From positions 1-64,000 of the forward strand of contig NZ_CALEJS010000011.1 of the NCBI RefSeq assembly GCF_937898475.1: a stretch of 64,000 nucleotides of DNA, read 5' to 3'. Below the pieces are notes generated by a model. The model did not search any database, had not been told where the DNA came from, and saw only the letters and a program-made list of their open reading frames with translations. The DNA comes from an uncultured Chitinophaga sp. Lineage in GTDB: Bacteria; Bacteroidota; Bacteroidia; Chitinophagales; Chitinophagaceae. The position numbers and the translations under genes are program-made. Each line of letters opens with the position of its first letter. Within the stretch, counting starts at the first letter, position 1. This document shows, one piece after another, positions 1 to 7,413 of this stretch.

Positions 1-913
1 ATGGGTGGCCCAACATCACCGAAATCGATGGCCCAATGGCCTCCGTTTTAGACACTTACCGCTTGCTGACAATATTAAAGAAGTTTTTCTTTATAAAAGT
101 TTAGGTTTATCTGCGTTCCCTCATAACCTGATCAATCTTCCCATAAAAGGCGAGTCCTGCCATTACAAGCATGAACTATTAATAAAGGAACAAATAGAAA
201 TCCAGGGAGCTGACTTCATCTCACTCTATAGACCGGTGACAAATGTTATCTCAATGGAATGGTTTACAGAGAATCATGCACAGGTCGCCCTATCTGCTGA
301 AGACTTTACGATAAGCAGCTGGATTCCTACGGAAGACGATGACTATGCGTTACACTTAGGCCATACAAAGCTAGTTCCTTTACTGGAAGAACAATATGGC
401 ATTAAGATTATTACAGACCTAGTTCCTCCGTCTCCTCTCAATGCCAATATCAATGTATTTATGGCGCATGGTGGCAAGGGGGTGGAAGGATTCAGGACTA
501 TCTATACCAGAAATGAAGAGGGACATGCTATTATTAAAGAAAATGGCATTAACAGAATCCTGGGAAGTGGGATCATTGCGGTTCTTTTTATCTGTCACTC
601 TGCATATGTATCCCCGGAAATTTTTTCTCAGCGGTTGATCTCCCTTTGCCATCATGTACTTTCATTAGGGTATAAGGCAGTGATTGCTCCTGCATGGAGT
701 TTAAATCCGATTATTACACCGGTGTGGCTGGAGAAATTCCTAGATTGTTTAAAAAAGGGGCAAAGAGTGAGCGAATGCGTATTAAATGCAAATGTAAAAG
801 TGATGGAAAGCGGATTTAATGAACATCACGGATTTTATGCACCTACGGGTTGGGCCGCTATGCATTTATATGGAAATCCGAATATTTATTTCCAGGTTGA
901 TAACGTTGTTTAA
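1..913 (+). CDS. CHAT-domain (caspase-like) protein, 5' end outside window, probable frameshift near 60-70
   Basis: From the GTG at 5 one frame is open to the stop at 911-913 (302 codons). It carries the two hallmarks of a CHAT peptidase fold. A histidine-glycine motif (AHGGKG, His at 467-469) follows a hydrophobic strand, and a cysteine (FICHSAY, Cys at 593-595) follows the next strand. The C-terminal AAMHLYGNPNIYF segment resembles the usual CHAT ending. The first ~20 codons of this frame look unnatural (AQHHRNRWPNGLRF). The neighbouring frame starting at base 3 reads GWPNITEIDGPMASVLDTYR, which joins smoothly to ADNIKEVFLYKSLG of the long frame. A one-base loss around 60-70 is therefore likely, either a mutation or a sequencing error, and the true gene begins left of the window. 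CHAT proteins are clan CD proteases, and several act in bacterial immunity with TPR, gasdermin or other partners. No partner is visible here. Confidence 0.65.
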   Translation, partial: WVAQHHRNRWPNGLRFRHLPLADNIKEVFLYKSLGLSAFPHNLINLPIKGESCHYKHELLIKEQIEIQGADFISLYRPVTNVISMEWFTENHAQVALSAEDFTISSWIPTEDDDYALHLGHTKLVPLLEEQYGIKIITDLVPPSPLNANINVFMAHGGKGVEGFRTIYTRNEEGHAIIKENGINRILGSGIIAVLFICHSAYVSPEIFSQRLISLCHHVLSLGYKAVIAPAWSLNPIITPVWLEKFLDCLKKGQRVSECVLNANVKVMESGFNEHHGFYAPTGWAAMHLYGNPNIYFQVDNVV

Positions 914-1101
914 AACAGCGTTTCGCTTTGCAAGATCTCCCTGCTACTTTCAGCACCTAAATTTTTCAACAACAAAGTGTTCTGGACTGAAGTGGGTTAA
1001 GCAAATCCAAGGGCTGAAAAAAGCCGCTAAAAATTGAGGCTGAGACGGCCTTTAATTTTAATAGTTCTTTTATGCTCACTAACCTACTTTGTTTCTACTC
1101 C

Positions 1102-1962
1102 TTAGTTATCGAAATAGAACTCCCGCAATGCTTTGTTTAGACGCTTAAATTTCTCACTGTTTATATCAATATTTTCCTCGACTTTTGCAATACCCTGCTG
1201 AACCGTGTTAGGCCTTTGTCCTTTAAAATCGATAAAGTGAAAGCGTAAAAGGAAGGCAAGATCCGTAGCAGTAAAGTTGTTGAATAATTCACCCTTCACC
1301 TTTCCGGTCCTATCAGTATATTGCAAGTTTCGGAGAATGTATAAATGTTGAAGAAGGAGGTCAAGGTACTTTGGGTGAGACAATTTGATCCTCCCTGTTA
1401 CACCTTCAAACAATTTTTCAATAGAGGGAACTATCCTTTCCAGTACAGCATTTATCTGCTGGTCTGTTTCTTCGGGGCTTCTGACCTGCTGACTTTCGAT
1501 AATGGTTTGTACACCCTGTTTAAATTCCTGCCGAATCATTATTTCCTGCTTTGTCCGGTGCTCCTGCAGTTTTTCAGTTACCCAATCCAGAGCAGCTTGC
1601 AGTTTGGATTTTTGAGTACTCCGTGGCCTGCGTTCCAGTCTTTCAAAAATTTCATCCTGCAGAAACTGTAAGAAGTCTTGCTTATCCAGGTAAGCATCAT
1701 AATGGAATGTCAGATACTTTTTACTATCATTCCGGTCATACTCAAACAGCTTATTAAAGATTTCGTTCTTATAACGTTTTACAAATGGCTCTTCACGGAA
1801 GTATAAATAATAGTTCTGCTCATAGGGGCCTATTATGTACTGAAAATAGGGAACAAAGCCGCCTTTTTGGGTGGAATAGGCAGAACGGAAGCCAAAATCG
1901 GCCAACATATTCCGAAGAAACATACTTGAAAACAACCACTTTTTAAGACCCATGACGTCCAA
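1102..1962 (-). CDS. Hypothetical protein of the integrated element (286 aa)
   Basis: This is an open frame of 286 codons on the minus strand, the same strand as the integrase and 111 bp downstream of it. It has no signal peptide or membrane segment. The middle (about residues 105-195) is rich in Glu, Gln, Lys and Arg and could form helices or a coiled coil. The C-terminal part (NFTATDLAFLLRFHFIDFKG) is a compact helical-looking segment. The layout loosely recalls RteC-like accessory proteins of Bacteroidota conjugative elements, but I cannot assign a family. Met4 is an alternative start. Confidence 0.6.
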   Translation of the reverse strand: MDVMGLKKWLFSSMFLRNMLADFGFRSAYSTQKGGFVPYFQYIIGPYEQNYYLYFREEPFVKRYKNEIFNKLFEYDRNDSKKYLTFHYDAYLDKQDFLQFLQDEIFERLERRPRSTQKSKLQAALDWVTEKLQEHRTKQEIMIRQEFKQGVQTIIESQQVRSPEETDQQINAVLERIVPSIEKLFEGVTGRIKLSHPKYLDLLLQHLYILRNLQYTDRTGKVKGELFNNFTATDLAFLLRFHFIDFKGQRPNTVQQGIAKVEENIDINSEKFKRLNKALREFYFDN

Positions 1963-2073
1963 AATTTCCTTGTTATTAACTCAATCTCCCGTAAATTACT
2001 GAAAATTACGTAGTTATAAGGCTCATTCAACTACAACCTGGACCATCTCCATTCTGGTATAGCAGCAAAATCG

Positions 2074-3429
2074 CTAATCACTTTCTGAATTGGAAAAAAA
2101 CTCCTTAAATGCAGTTAATTTACCTGCAAATTCTTTCTTTACTTCATTTTCAAAGCTATCTAAATAATTTTCTGTGGTACTTATGATGGTATGCCCAAGT
2201 GATTCCTGTATAAATTCAGTGCTAGCACCTGCTTTTTTTAATAGAGTTGCGAAAGTATGCCGGGTCACCACAGTTGTTACCTCAATAGCAATGTTTAGCC
2301 TTTGTCCAATTTTTTTCATCCAATCATTAATAAACTGGGTAAGGCGCGTTACAGCGCTATATTCTTGTAAGGGTGTTAAGTCCGATTGCAGTATTGGAAA
2401 GATATAATTATCCGGAGCCACATCCTTGTTACCCCAGCGATCTATAAAATTACGCATATCTTCGCTGATGTATACAGTAATAAGTTTGGGATCATTGCGC
2501 GCTGTAAGCTCGGTTTTAGCCCTGTAAAAATGTAGATATTCTCCATGAATGTTTTTATACTTGAGGTGAGCAAGATCATTCGGGTTCATCCCATTACCGA
2601 AATAACAAAAAAACCACAAAGCCTTTGCAAATTCTTCATTTCGACAGGTAGCCCGATCATAATATATCTTAGCGACATTTTCATGACTTAAGGCCTTCTT
2701 AACCTTCCTGGAAGTTGGGATCAGATATTTTCTTCGTCCAAACGGATAGCATTTACTCTTATTGATGATACCCTGGTGATCCGCTTCATTAAAGATAGCA
2801 CGTAAAGCTCTAAGTATCATCCCTATGGTCGTTTTGGAACAACCCCGTTCTAACATCCAGGTCTCATAGCGGCGTAGATAGCTTACGGTAATATCGGAAA
2901 ACCTGTCTGCACCTCCAAACTTCTTTAAAGAGCTATAGCTATCCCGGTATTTGAGAGCGCTTCCGATGCGTTTTTCGCTCAATAATTGCTTAATATAGGA
3001 AGAATAGACACTCCCTATTGAGGCAGATTCATATCTCTCTGTTAGTAACGGAAATTTCTTATAGTACTCCGAATAATCAAAACTGCTGGGAGCATCTGCC
3101 AGCATTACCTTGTTCCTATCCTTCCTTTGTTTGAATAAGGGGTGGGTATCTATAAAATCCCTTTTAAACTCAGTAAAATTAAAGGGGTCAATTCTTTTAG
3201 CCGCCGCATCAACCTCCGATTGGATTGTTCTTAAGCCATCACGTACTTTCTGTAATGCTTCAGAAATATTGGGAGCCTTTAGCTTGTTATAATCAGGTAC
3301 GGTAAGGTCGTAGATGGTTTGATACTCCCTACTTAGCCTGTTACAGGTAATTCTTAATTTTACCGGGTAATTTTCGGTTTTCTTTTTCAGCCTCCTGTTG
3401 TCCAGGAAAATAGTTGATGATATTGACAT
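2074..3429 (-). CDS. Tyrosine recombinase / integrase (Bacteroidota type, 451 aa)
   Basis: This is a site-specific recombinase that would integrate and excise the element at tRNA-Leu. The N-terminal ~100 residues fit an arm-type DNA-binding domain (LRITCNRLSREYQTIYDLTV). A SAM-like core-binding domain follows (about 130-220), then the catalytic domain. Visible catalytic features are Lys in FYRAKTEL, Arg390 in TRHTFATLL, His413 in SLGHT and the nucleophile Tyr422 in TENYL. The position of the first catalytic Arg (GNGMNPNDLAHLKY) has Asn instead. Loss of this Arg is known for the CTnDOT integrase IntDOT, so the enzyme may still be active. Length is typical of the family. It reads away from the attachment site at 3622-3675. 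Confidence 0.9.
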   Translation of the reverse strand: MSISSTIFLDNRRLKKKTENYPVKLRITCNRLSREYQTIYDLTVPDYNKLKAPNISEALQKVRDGLRTIQSEVDAAAKRIDPFNFTEFKRDFIDTHPLFKQRKDRNKVMLADAPSSFDYSEYYKKFPLLTERYESASIGSVYSSYIKQLLSEKRIGSALKYRDSYSSLKKFGGADRFSDITVSYLRRYETWMLERGCSKTTIGMILRALRAIFNEADHQGIINKSKCYPFGRRKYLIPTSRKVKKALSHENVAKIYYDRATCRNEEFAKALWFFCYFGNGMNPNDLAHLKYKNIHGEYLHFYRAKTELTARNDPKLITVYISEDMRNFIDRWGNKDVAPDNYIFPILQSDLTPLQEYSAVTRLTQFINDWMKKIGQRLNIAIEVTTVVTRHTFATLLKKAGASTEFIQESLGHTIISTTENYLDSFENEVKKEFAGKLTAFKEFFSNSESD

Positions 3430-3470
3430 AGCTTGAAAATTTTCACTTTCACAAAAACCTTCACTTCAAA

Positions 3471-3491
3471 ATTTTCAAACAATTTTCAAAC
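3471..3491. repeat. Tandem ATTTTCAAAC repeats upstream of the integrase
   Basis: ATTTTCAAAC occurs at 3471-3480 and again at 3482-3491, an 11-bp period that places both copies on one helix face. A related AAAATTTTCAC lies at 3437-3447. Short direct repeats between an integrase and its attachment site are often arm-type binding sites for the integrase or an excisionase. This is inference only; the AT-rich background makes chance repeats possible. Confidence 0.35.
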
Positions 3492-3621
3492 AAACGGCCT
3501 GTTAAATTCCCTTCAGGCTGTCGTTGTCTAAGGTAGTGAAAATATCCAAATTATTGATAGCCAAATCACTATAGTTAAAACAAATTAGCCCTAGTTAAGC
3601 TAAATAAGGCCATTTAACCAT

Positions 3622-3675
3622 CTTAAAATCCTGTGGCCAGCAATGGCTGTACGGGTTCGACCCCCGTCCCGGGTA
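3622..3675 (+). other. tRNA-Leu(UAA) 3' fragment, likely attachment site (attR)
   Basis: The segment reads as the 3' half of a class II tRNA. It has an anticodon loop CTTAAAA (anticodon TAA), the 3' strand of the anticodon stem (TCCTG), and a long variable arm (GCCA pairing with TGGC). A perfect T arm follows (ACGGG-TTCGACC-CCCGT), then the acceptor 3' strand CCCGGGT plus discriminator A. The bases before the loop (ACCAT) do not pair with TCCTG, and no D arm or 5' acceptor strand is present, so it is not a functional gene. Homology starting at the anticodon loop is typical of tyrosine recombinase crossovers in tRNA genes. Confidence 0.75.
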
Positions 3676-3695
3676 CGAGGTTAATAATTACTTAT

Positions 3696-3726
3696 AAAGG
3701 CTGCTGAAAGGCGGCCTTTGTTGTTT
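3696..3726 (+). terminator. Rho-independent terminator behind the tRNA-Leu fragment
   Basis: A 9-bp stem (AAAGGCTGC paired with GCGGCCTTT, one G-T pair) with a 6-nt loop is followed by a T-rich GTTGTTT tract. It sits about 20 bp after the tRNA fragment, so it was probably the native terminator of the tRNA-Leu gene, carried to the element's far end. Confidence 0.6.
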
Positions 3727-3850
3727 GGGGGGAATGATTGTAATATCCTTCCATATCGTTTGTCCCAACTTGCAATGAAAGGCTGCTTGTATCTACATTA
3801 CCACATTTGTATACTGTACTTTCCCCTTTGAGAAAGCATACCAGCAAAAT

Positions 3851-4156
3851 CTACTGCTCCATAAGTTCCTGCATTAAATCGGGCAGAGGAATCGCCGTGA
3901 CACCTTCACCTATCGAAAATCTATCTTTGCCCGAATAAACGACAAAGCGCTTATCGGCCTTGATGTCATTGCATCCTGCGTAGAAACCTTTTGAGATTAA
4001 TGGCGATGAACTGCGCTTGATTTCAATCGCCCATTTAGTGCCGCCAGGAAATTCAAGTACCAAATCGATTTCAGCACCGCGCGGTGTTCCGTAGTACTAG
4101 GGTTGTACGCGAGACGGCGCGACGGCCATGATGTTCTCAATAATAAATCCACCAGC
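3851..4156 (-). pseudogene. Remnant of an AAA+ ATPase C-terminus (DUF4143)
   Basis: The minus-strand frame ending at 3851 reads GAEIDLVLEFPGGTKWAIEI, then KRSS, FVVYSGKDRF and a Leu-rich end. This is the nuclease-like DUF4143 tail of prokaryotic AAA+ ATPases. Extending the same frame upstream gives GFIIENIMAVAPSRVQP, then an in-frame TAG (complement of 4097-4099), then YYGTPRGAEIDL, so family similarity continues through the stop. A TAA at 4157-4159 ends the recognisable part. The ATPase N-terminus, with its Walker motifs, is absent. It is a decayed fragment, plausibly damaged by past insertions at the tRNA locus. Confidence 0.7.
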
Positions 4157-4277
4157 TTAAACAATACGAGATGGCACTGCAAGCCTTCACAAAAGCTTCT
4201 ACACTACCGGAGCCACCAGATTATGCACTCATTATGATACCCCAGATCTACGTGGATGTCACAACCAGATAAAGCGC

Positions 4278-4466
4278 TTGCAGACAGAGTACTCCCCTAT
4301 CTCAATCAGCCTGGGCGGCGCCAAATACATCCTGTGCGCAACGAGAAACGGAGCGCATATCAACTACGGCATTGGATTTAACGACGATGCCCCTTATCAA
4401 GACATCAGGGAAACTGTTATCAGGGTACTTGAAAAGCAGCTTAAGCCTGCGGCCGCATTGCAGTAG
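4278..4466 (+). CDS. Short hypothetical ORF or gene remnant (62 aa)
   Basis: From a TTG at 4278 the frame encodes a protein-like 62-residue sequence (ISLGGAKYILCATRNGAHIN, then a helical KQLKP end). Just upstream a second frame (ATG 4171 to stop 4270-4272) encodes another protein-like run (PPDYALIMIPQIYVDVTTR). The two may be pieces of one broken gene, since they lie in different frames and are separated by 5 bases. I do not recognise a family. The 4157-4608 stretch holds no other supportable gene. Confidence 0.25.
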   Translation: MQTEYSPISISLGGAKYILCATRNGAHINYGIGFNDDAPYQDIRETVIRVLEKQLKPAAALQ

Positions 4467-4608
4467 GCCTGCTAATCTTATTTTAATAAGTAATACCATC
4501 CAATGTTTCAGTAAAATTCGTTACCTTCATTACGTTGCTCATAACCCATTGCCCATGTAGCATCAACGTATGTAATCAACGTTTTTAAACCCACATTAAT
4601 ACCCCGCC

Positions 4609-5367
4609 ATGAACGCACAAACTAAACATCCGCAATTAAAACATTACTTCCATCCATTAAGGCTAAAAGGGCCAGGTATTGCGCTTGGCGCATGCGCCCT
4701 GATTTACTACACTGTCAGCAGCAGTCAGTATCCTGTTATCCACCAGCTCGCACTGATGGCAGGAGTCGTAAGCCTTGGCCTGATCATCTACCGGCTTATC
4801 AGCTACTATACTGCTCCGCCGGACGCTGCTATAGATACCTGGCTGGAAGAAGACATTGAAAAGTTAGTAACAGGCGCTTACCAGCAACTTGGCATAAAAA
4901 AATCGGAAAGACCCACCGCTCCCCTGTTCATCATCGCTCCTGTTTACTGGAAAGTGAAGGGAGTTGAAATGAAGGATCTTGGGCTTCGCAAAGGCAAGGA
5001 CAAGATGCTGCGTTTTTCCGTATACCAGGTCACGCTGTTTCACCTGGATGAAGACATATTAACATCTTATACCTGTCATTATAATTTTCTACAGGGTATT
5101 GTGCTGAATGAAACCACACATGAATATCATGATAAGGATATTGTTTCCGTAGCCATGAAGGACGTTTCAGTCAACTACCATCTGCCGGATGGCCAGCAAC
5201 TTATTGCAGCACAGGAATTCCAGATGTCAGTTACCAGCGGCGAGAGCATACGGCTGCTCGTCAGTCCAAACACACTGGCTCAAAGAGAAAAAGCAACGCT
5301 ACCGCCTACAGGCGCTGAAAAAGCAGTGAGTGTGATCAGGAATATACTGCGGGCGAAAAAGGTGTAA
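4609..5367 (+). CDS. Hypothetical two-helix membrane protein (252 aa)
   Basis: The protein has a short basic N-terminus and two hydrophobic helices at about residues 23-38 (GIALGACALIYYTVSS) and 47-66 (LALMAGVVSLGLIIYRLISY). A soluble domain of about 185 residues follows, rich in beta-type sequence (FSVYQVTLFHLDEDILTSYT). I do not recognise the family. It stands alone, ends at a strong terminator, and is convergent with the gene at 5462. The N-terminal helix pair suggests an inner-membrane protein with one large domain on the cytoplasmic or periplasmic side; the sequence does not settle which. Confidence 0.75.
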   Translation: MNAQTKHPQLKHYFHPLRLKGPGIALGACALIYYTVSSSQYPVIHQLALMAGVVSLGLIIYRLISYYTAPPDAAIDTWLEEDIEKLVTGAYQQLGIKKSERPTAPLFIIAPVYWKVKGVEMKDLGLRKGKDKMLRFSVYQVTLFHLDEDILTSYTCHYNFLQGIVLNETTHEYHDKDIVSVAMKDVSVNYHLPDGQQLIAAQEFQMSVTSGESIRLLVSPNTLAQREKATLPPTGAEKAVSVIRNILRAKKV

Positions 5368-5396
5368 AGACTTACCTTCTTACTGAATAATTAAAT

Positions 5397-5445
5397 GGGA
5401 CCGGCCCGTCTGCCTGATGGCATAGGGCCGGCCCTGTTATCAGCA
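5397..5445. terminator. GC-rich hairpin between convergent genes
   Basis: GGGACCGGCCC (from 5397) pairs with GGGCCGGCCC (5435-5444), one bulged A, with a loop of about 27 nt. It lies between the converging genes ending at 5367 and 5462. The T tract is weak on both sides, so it is a likely but not ideal bidirectional terminator. Confidence 0.5.
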
Positions 5446-5461
5446 TGGAATGGCGGCGATG

Positions 5462-5839
5462 TCAGGGCTTGTTCCGGGATTGGCTGCGGGCTGCTGCCCT
5501 GTTCTCTTTCTTCTGTTCCTGGAAGGCTGCATATTGTTCTTCTGTTAATACCTTCTTCAGCGCCTTATCGCGTTCACTGTCGATCGCTTTCAACTTCTTC
5601 AGTTTTGAAAGACGGCTGCCACCACCGTCCTTCATGGCGCTCATCTGTGAAATGAACTGCTCATTTGCGGCCAGCACCTTGGGATATTGCTCTTCGCTCA
5701 GCGACAGCTGCGTTTTCATTTTGTCTGTCATCTGTTGCGGCAGCTCTTTCTTTTCCTGTGCACGGATGTTCAAAGCGGTAAACAGGATGGCTGTGATGAT
5801 GAACATCCTGCAGGTGAAAAAATGTTTTCTTCTTTTCAT
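5462..5839 (-). CDS. Secreted Spy/CpxP-like LTxxQ-type small protein (125 aa)
   Basis: An N-terminal signal peptide (FIITAILFTALNIRAQ) precedes a highly charged helical domain. It contains LSLSEEQYPKV and LTEEQYAAFQEQ, two helix-turn segments of the Spy/CpxP-like LTxxQ kind found in many short Bacteroidota periplasmic proteins. It starts 11 bp after the esterase gene (5851-6768) on the same strand, so the two are probably co-transcribed. Known relatives include periplasmic chaperones and metal-stress proteins, but most Bacteroidota copies are uncharacterised. A specific function is not claimed. Confidence 0.7.
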   Translation of the reverse strand: MKRRKHFFTCRMFIITAILFTALNIRAQEKKELPQQMTDKMKTQLSLSEEQYPKVLAANEQFISQMSAMKDGGGSRLSKLKKLKAIDSERDKALKKVLTEEQYAAFQEQKKENRAAARSQSRNKP

Positions 5840-5850
5840 GTTAGCAAAAT

Positions 5851-6768
5851 TTAGCGTAATGTATATTGTCTGAAAAAGTCCCAGATCACATCTGTGGCAT
5901 TAATGGCGGTTGAGGGGTTATCCGCACCCGGCCTGGCTTTAAGTCCGCCGGGCCATGAATGCCCACCGTCTTTCGTGAGGTAACGGATCACGGTTGTTTC
6001 GTCCTGGCAGTTGCTCCACCGGGTAACTGTATATTTTTCATTATCCGTCACTGTTTCGGGCCCATTGGAGCATTTATCGATACCTGCCCACAGCTGCAGC
6101 GCGGAGTCTACCGGTGTAAAATAGTATCCTCCTATACCAATGCCGCCCTGGTAAGGCACCAGTGTGTCCAGTTCGGAATGTATGTGTAACAGGGGCACCG
6201 GCCGCGAAGGATTGCAGGGGGAAGTACTCATCAGCGTTCCGCTCACGGGCGCTACAGCGGCAATCTTACCGGGCACTTCACAGGCCAGGCGATAGCTGAG
6301 CATAGCGCCGTTGGACATACCCGTTACGTATACCCTTTTGCGATTGACGCGGTAATTGTCTGCCAGGTAATCGATCAGCATACTGATGAACTTTACATCG
6401 TTGACCTGGTTTTGCTGTGCATAGCCGCAGCAACCGCCGGCGTTCCAGGTCCTGATACCCAGCGGGCCGTTACTCCGTATGCCGTTGGGATAGGCCACCA
6501 GGAATCCCGCCTGGCTTGCTTTGGGTGACCAGCCATAATCCCTTTTACATTGATCAGCATTACCACCGGTTCCGTGCAATGCTATAACAAGATCAAAGCC
6601 TGCACTGTCATAATAATGAGGCGGCAAATCCAGTAAGAAAGTGCGTTTCAGGCCATCTACCATAATTTGTCCCTGCAGGTTGTAGACCCGCTCTTCGCTA
6701 TCTTTCCCACAGCTCATGAAAACAAGGGGCAGGCATATCTGCAAAAGGCAAAGTGCTAAACGTTTCAT
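5851..6768 (-). CDS. LpqC/PHB-depolymerase-type esterase lipoprotein
   Basis: An alpha/beta-hydrolase of the poly(3-hydroxybutyrate) depolymerase / LpqC / feruloyl-esterase group. The start is placed at 6768 because MKRLALCLLQICLPLVFMSC forms a lipoprotein signal peptide with Cys in the lipobox. The longer open frame to 6912 has no signal sequence. Visible features are the oxyanion-side LVIALHGTGG, the nucleophile elbow GMSNGA, the acid in HSELDTLVPY and the catalytic His in GGHSWPGG. About 305 residues is normal for the family. It probably cleaves ester bonds of an extracellular polymer or of acylated plant sugars. It leads a two-gene unit with the Spy-like gene. Confidence 0.88.
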   Translation of the reverse strand: MKRLALCLLQICLPLVFMSCGKDSEERVYNLQGQIMVDGLKRTFLLDLPPHYYDSAGFDLVIALHGTGGNADQCKRDYGWSPKASQAGFLVAYPNGIRSNGPLGIRTWNAGGCCGYAQQNQVNDVKFISMLIDYLADNYRVNRKRVYVTGMSNGAMLSYRLACEVPGKIAAVAPVSGTLMSTSPCNPSRPVPLLHIHSELDTLVPYQGGIGIGGYYFTPVDSALQLWAGIDKCSNGPETVTDNEKYTVTRWSNCQDETTVIRYLTKDGGHSWPGGLKARPGADNPSTAINATDVIWDFFRQYTLR

Positions 6769-6982
6769 ATTTGTATATTGTTTTTGTGCCGGATGAAGAT
6801 CCCGCACAGCAAGCGGCGGGCATTGCCAAAAGGATACATGGCCTGCCACCGGGAAGGCAGATACGCCCTTCTTCAGCAGGTAAGGCAAGATCGCTATCCC
6901 AACTGTCCTCACATTCCGTGAGCGCCAGCGATGCTATAAGGATGCAAGGCAGGAGGTGCAACAAAGCGTTGTTTGTCTTCAT
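6698..6982 (-). CDS. Doubtful small ORF overlapping the esterase start (94 aa)
   Basis: From the ATG at 6982 the frame begins with a signal-peptide-like stretch (ALLHLLPCILIASLALTECE). It then turns into Cys- and Pro-rich sequence and overlaps the first 71 bases of the esterase gene in another frame. It lies 27 bp downstream of the gene ending at 7010, so it could be a small secreted product. The region 6769-7009 holds no other candidate. The second half looks like out-of-frame sequence, so the call is weak. Confidence 0.25.
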   Translation of the reverse strand: MKTNNALLHLLPCILIASLALTECEDSWDSDLALPAEEGRICLPGGRPCILLAMPAACCAGSSSGTKTIYKYETFSTLPFADMPAPCFHELWER

Positions 6983-7009
6983 CAGCTATTCATTAGTTTT
7001 TAATACTTA

Positions 7010-7243
7010 TCAGTGTATCACTACGCGGCGTCTTACCACTACTGTATGCGCTACCGCCACCGGCCGCGCAACTATCACCGGGCGGGGAGCCGGTACTACC
7101 ACGGTTACACGCGGCGGAGGCACTGTTACAACTACCCTGCGCACTGGCGGCGCCACCACCACCCGCTGGGCTTTTAATGTTCCTGTAACACAGGCTGTCA
7201 GGAGGATCAGGGAGATAATTACTTTTTGCATGATCATTTTCAT
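7010..7243 (-). CDS. Small secreted Val/Pro/Arg-repeat protein
   Basis: The start is set at 7243 (MKMIMQKV...) because a signal peptide follows directly (VIISLILLTACVTGTLKAQ); the open frame extends to 7279. The mature part, about 50 residues, is almost entirely Val, Pro, Arg and Ala in short repeats (RVVVAPPVRRVVVTVPPPRV). It is strongly basic with no Cys. Similar low-complexity secreted peptides occur in Bacteroidota, but I know of no function. The same bases give Thr-rich sequence on the other strand, which looks like an artefact. Confidence 0.5.
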   Translation of the reverse strand: MKMIMQKVIISLILLTACVTGTLKAQRVVVAPPVRRVVVTVPPPRVTVVVPAPRPVIVARPVAVAHTVVVRRRVVIH

Positions 7244-7413
7244 TTTCTTTATAAGACGGTCTACGGAGAAAAAAAGCATGGCGCAGCAGATGAAAAGGAC
7301 ATTTTCACTGATGAACTGCCATTCACAAATGCGGTTTAAAACCTGAGCGGGCGTTTCATCCGCCGGATTGTCCGTTTCATAACAGTACTATGGCGTTCAA
7401 CCGGTCTTTTCGA

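Larger units (their letters stand above)
1..3675. mobile_element. Right end of an integrated element inserted at tRNA-Leu
   Basis: A tyrosine recombinase gene (2074-3429) lies about 190 bp from a displaced tRNA-Leu 3' fragment (3622-3675). This is the standard layout of an element that integrates into a tRNA 3' half and leaves a duplicated 3' end at its far boundary. Everything to the left (CHAT-domain gene, 286-aa gene) is visibly AT-richer than the genes beyond 4600. The other boundary, with the intact tRNA-Leu, should lie left of the window. No conjugation or phage structural genes are visible here, so genomic island, ICE or prophage cannot be told apart. Confidence 0.7.

Noticed and set aside
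3560..3690. Complete tRNA-Leu gene at the element boundary
   Set aside because: Only the part from the anticodon loop to the 3' end folds; the 5' acceptor strand, D arm and 5' anticodon strand are missing.
5851..6912. Esterase start at 6912
   Set aside because: The added 48 residues have no signal peptide and would bury the clear lipoprotein signal that starts at 6768.
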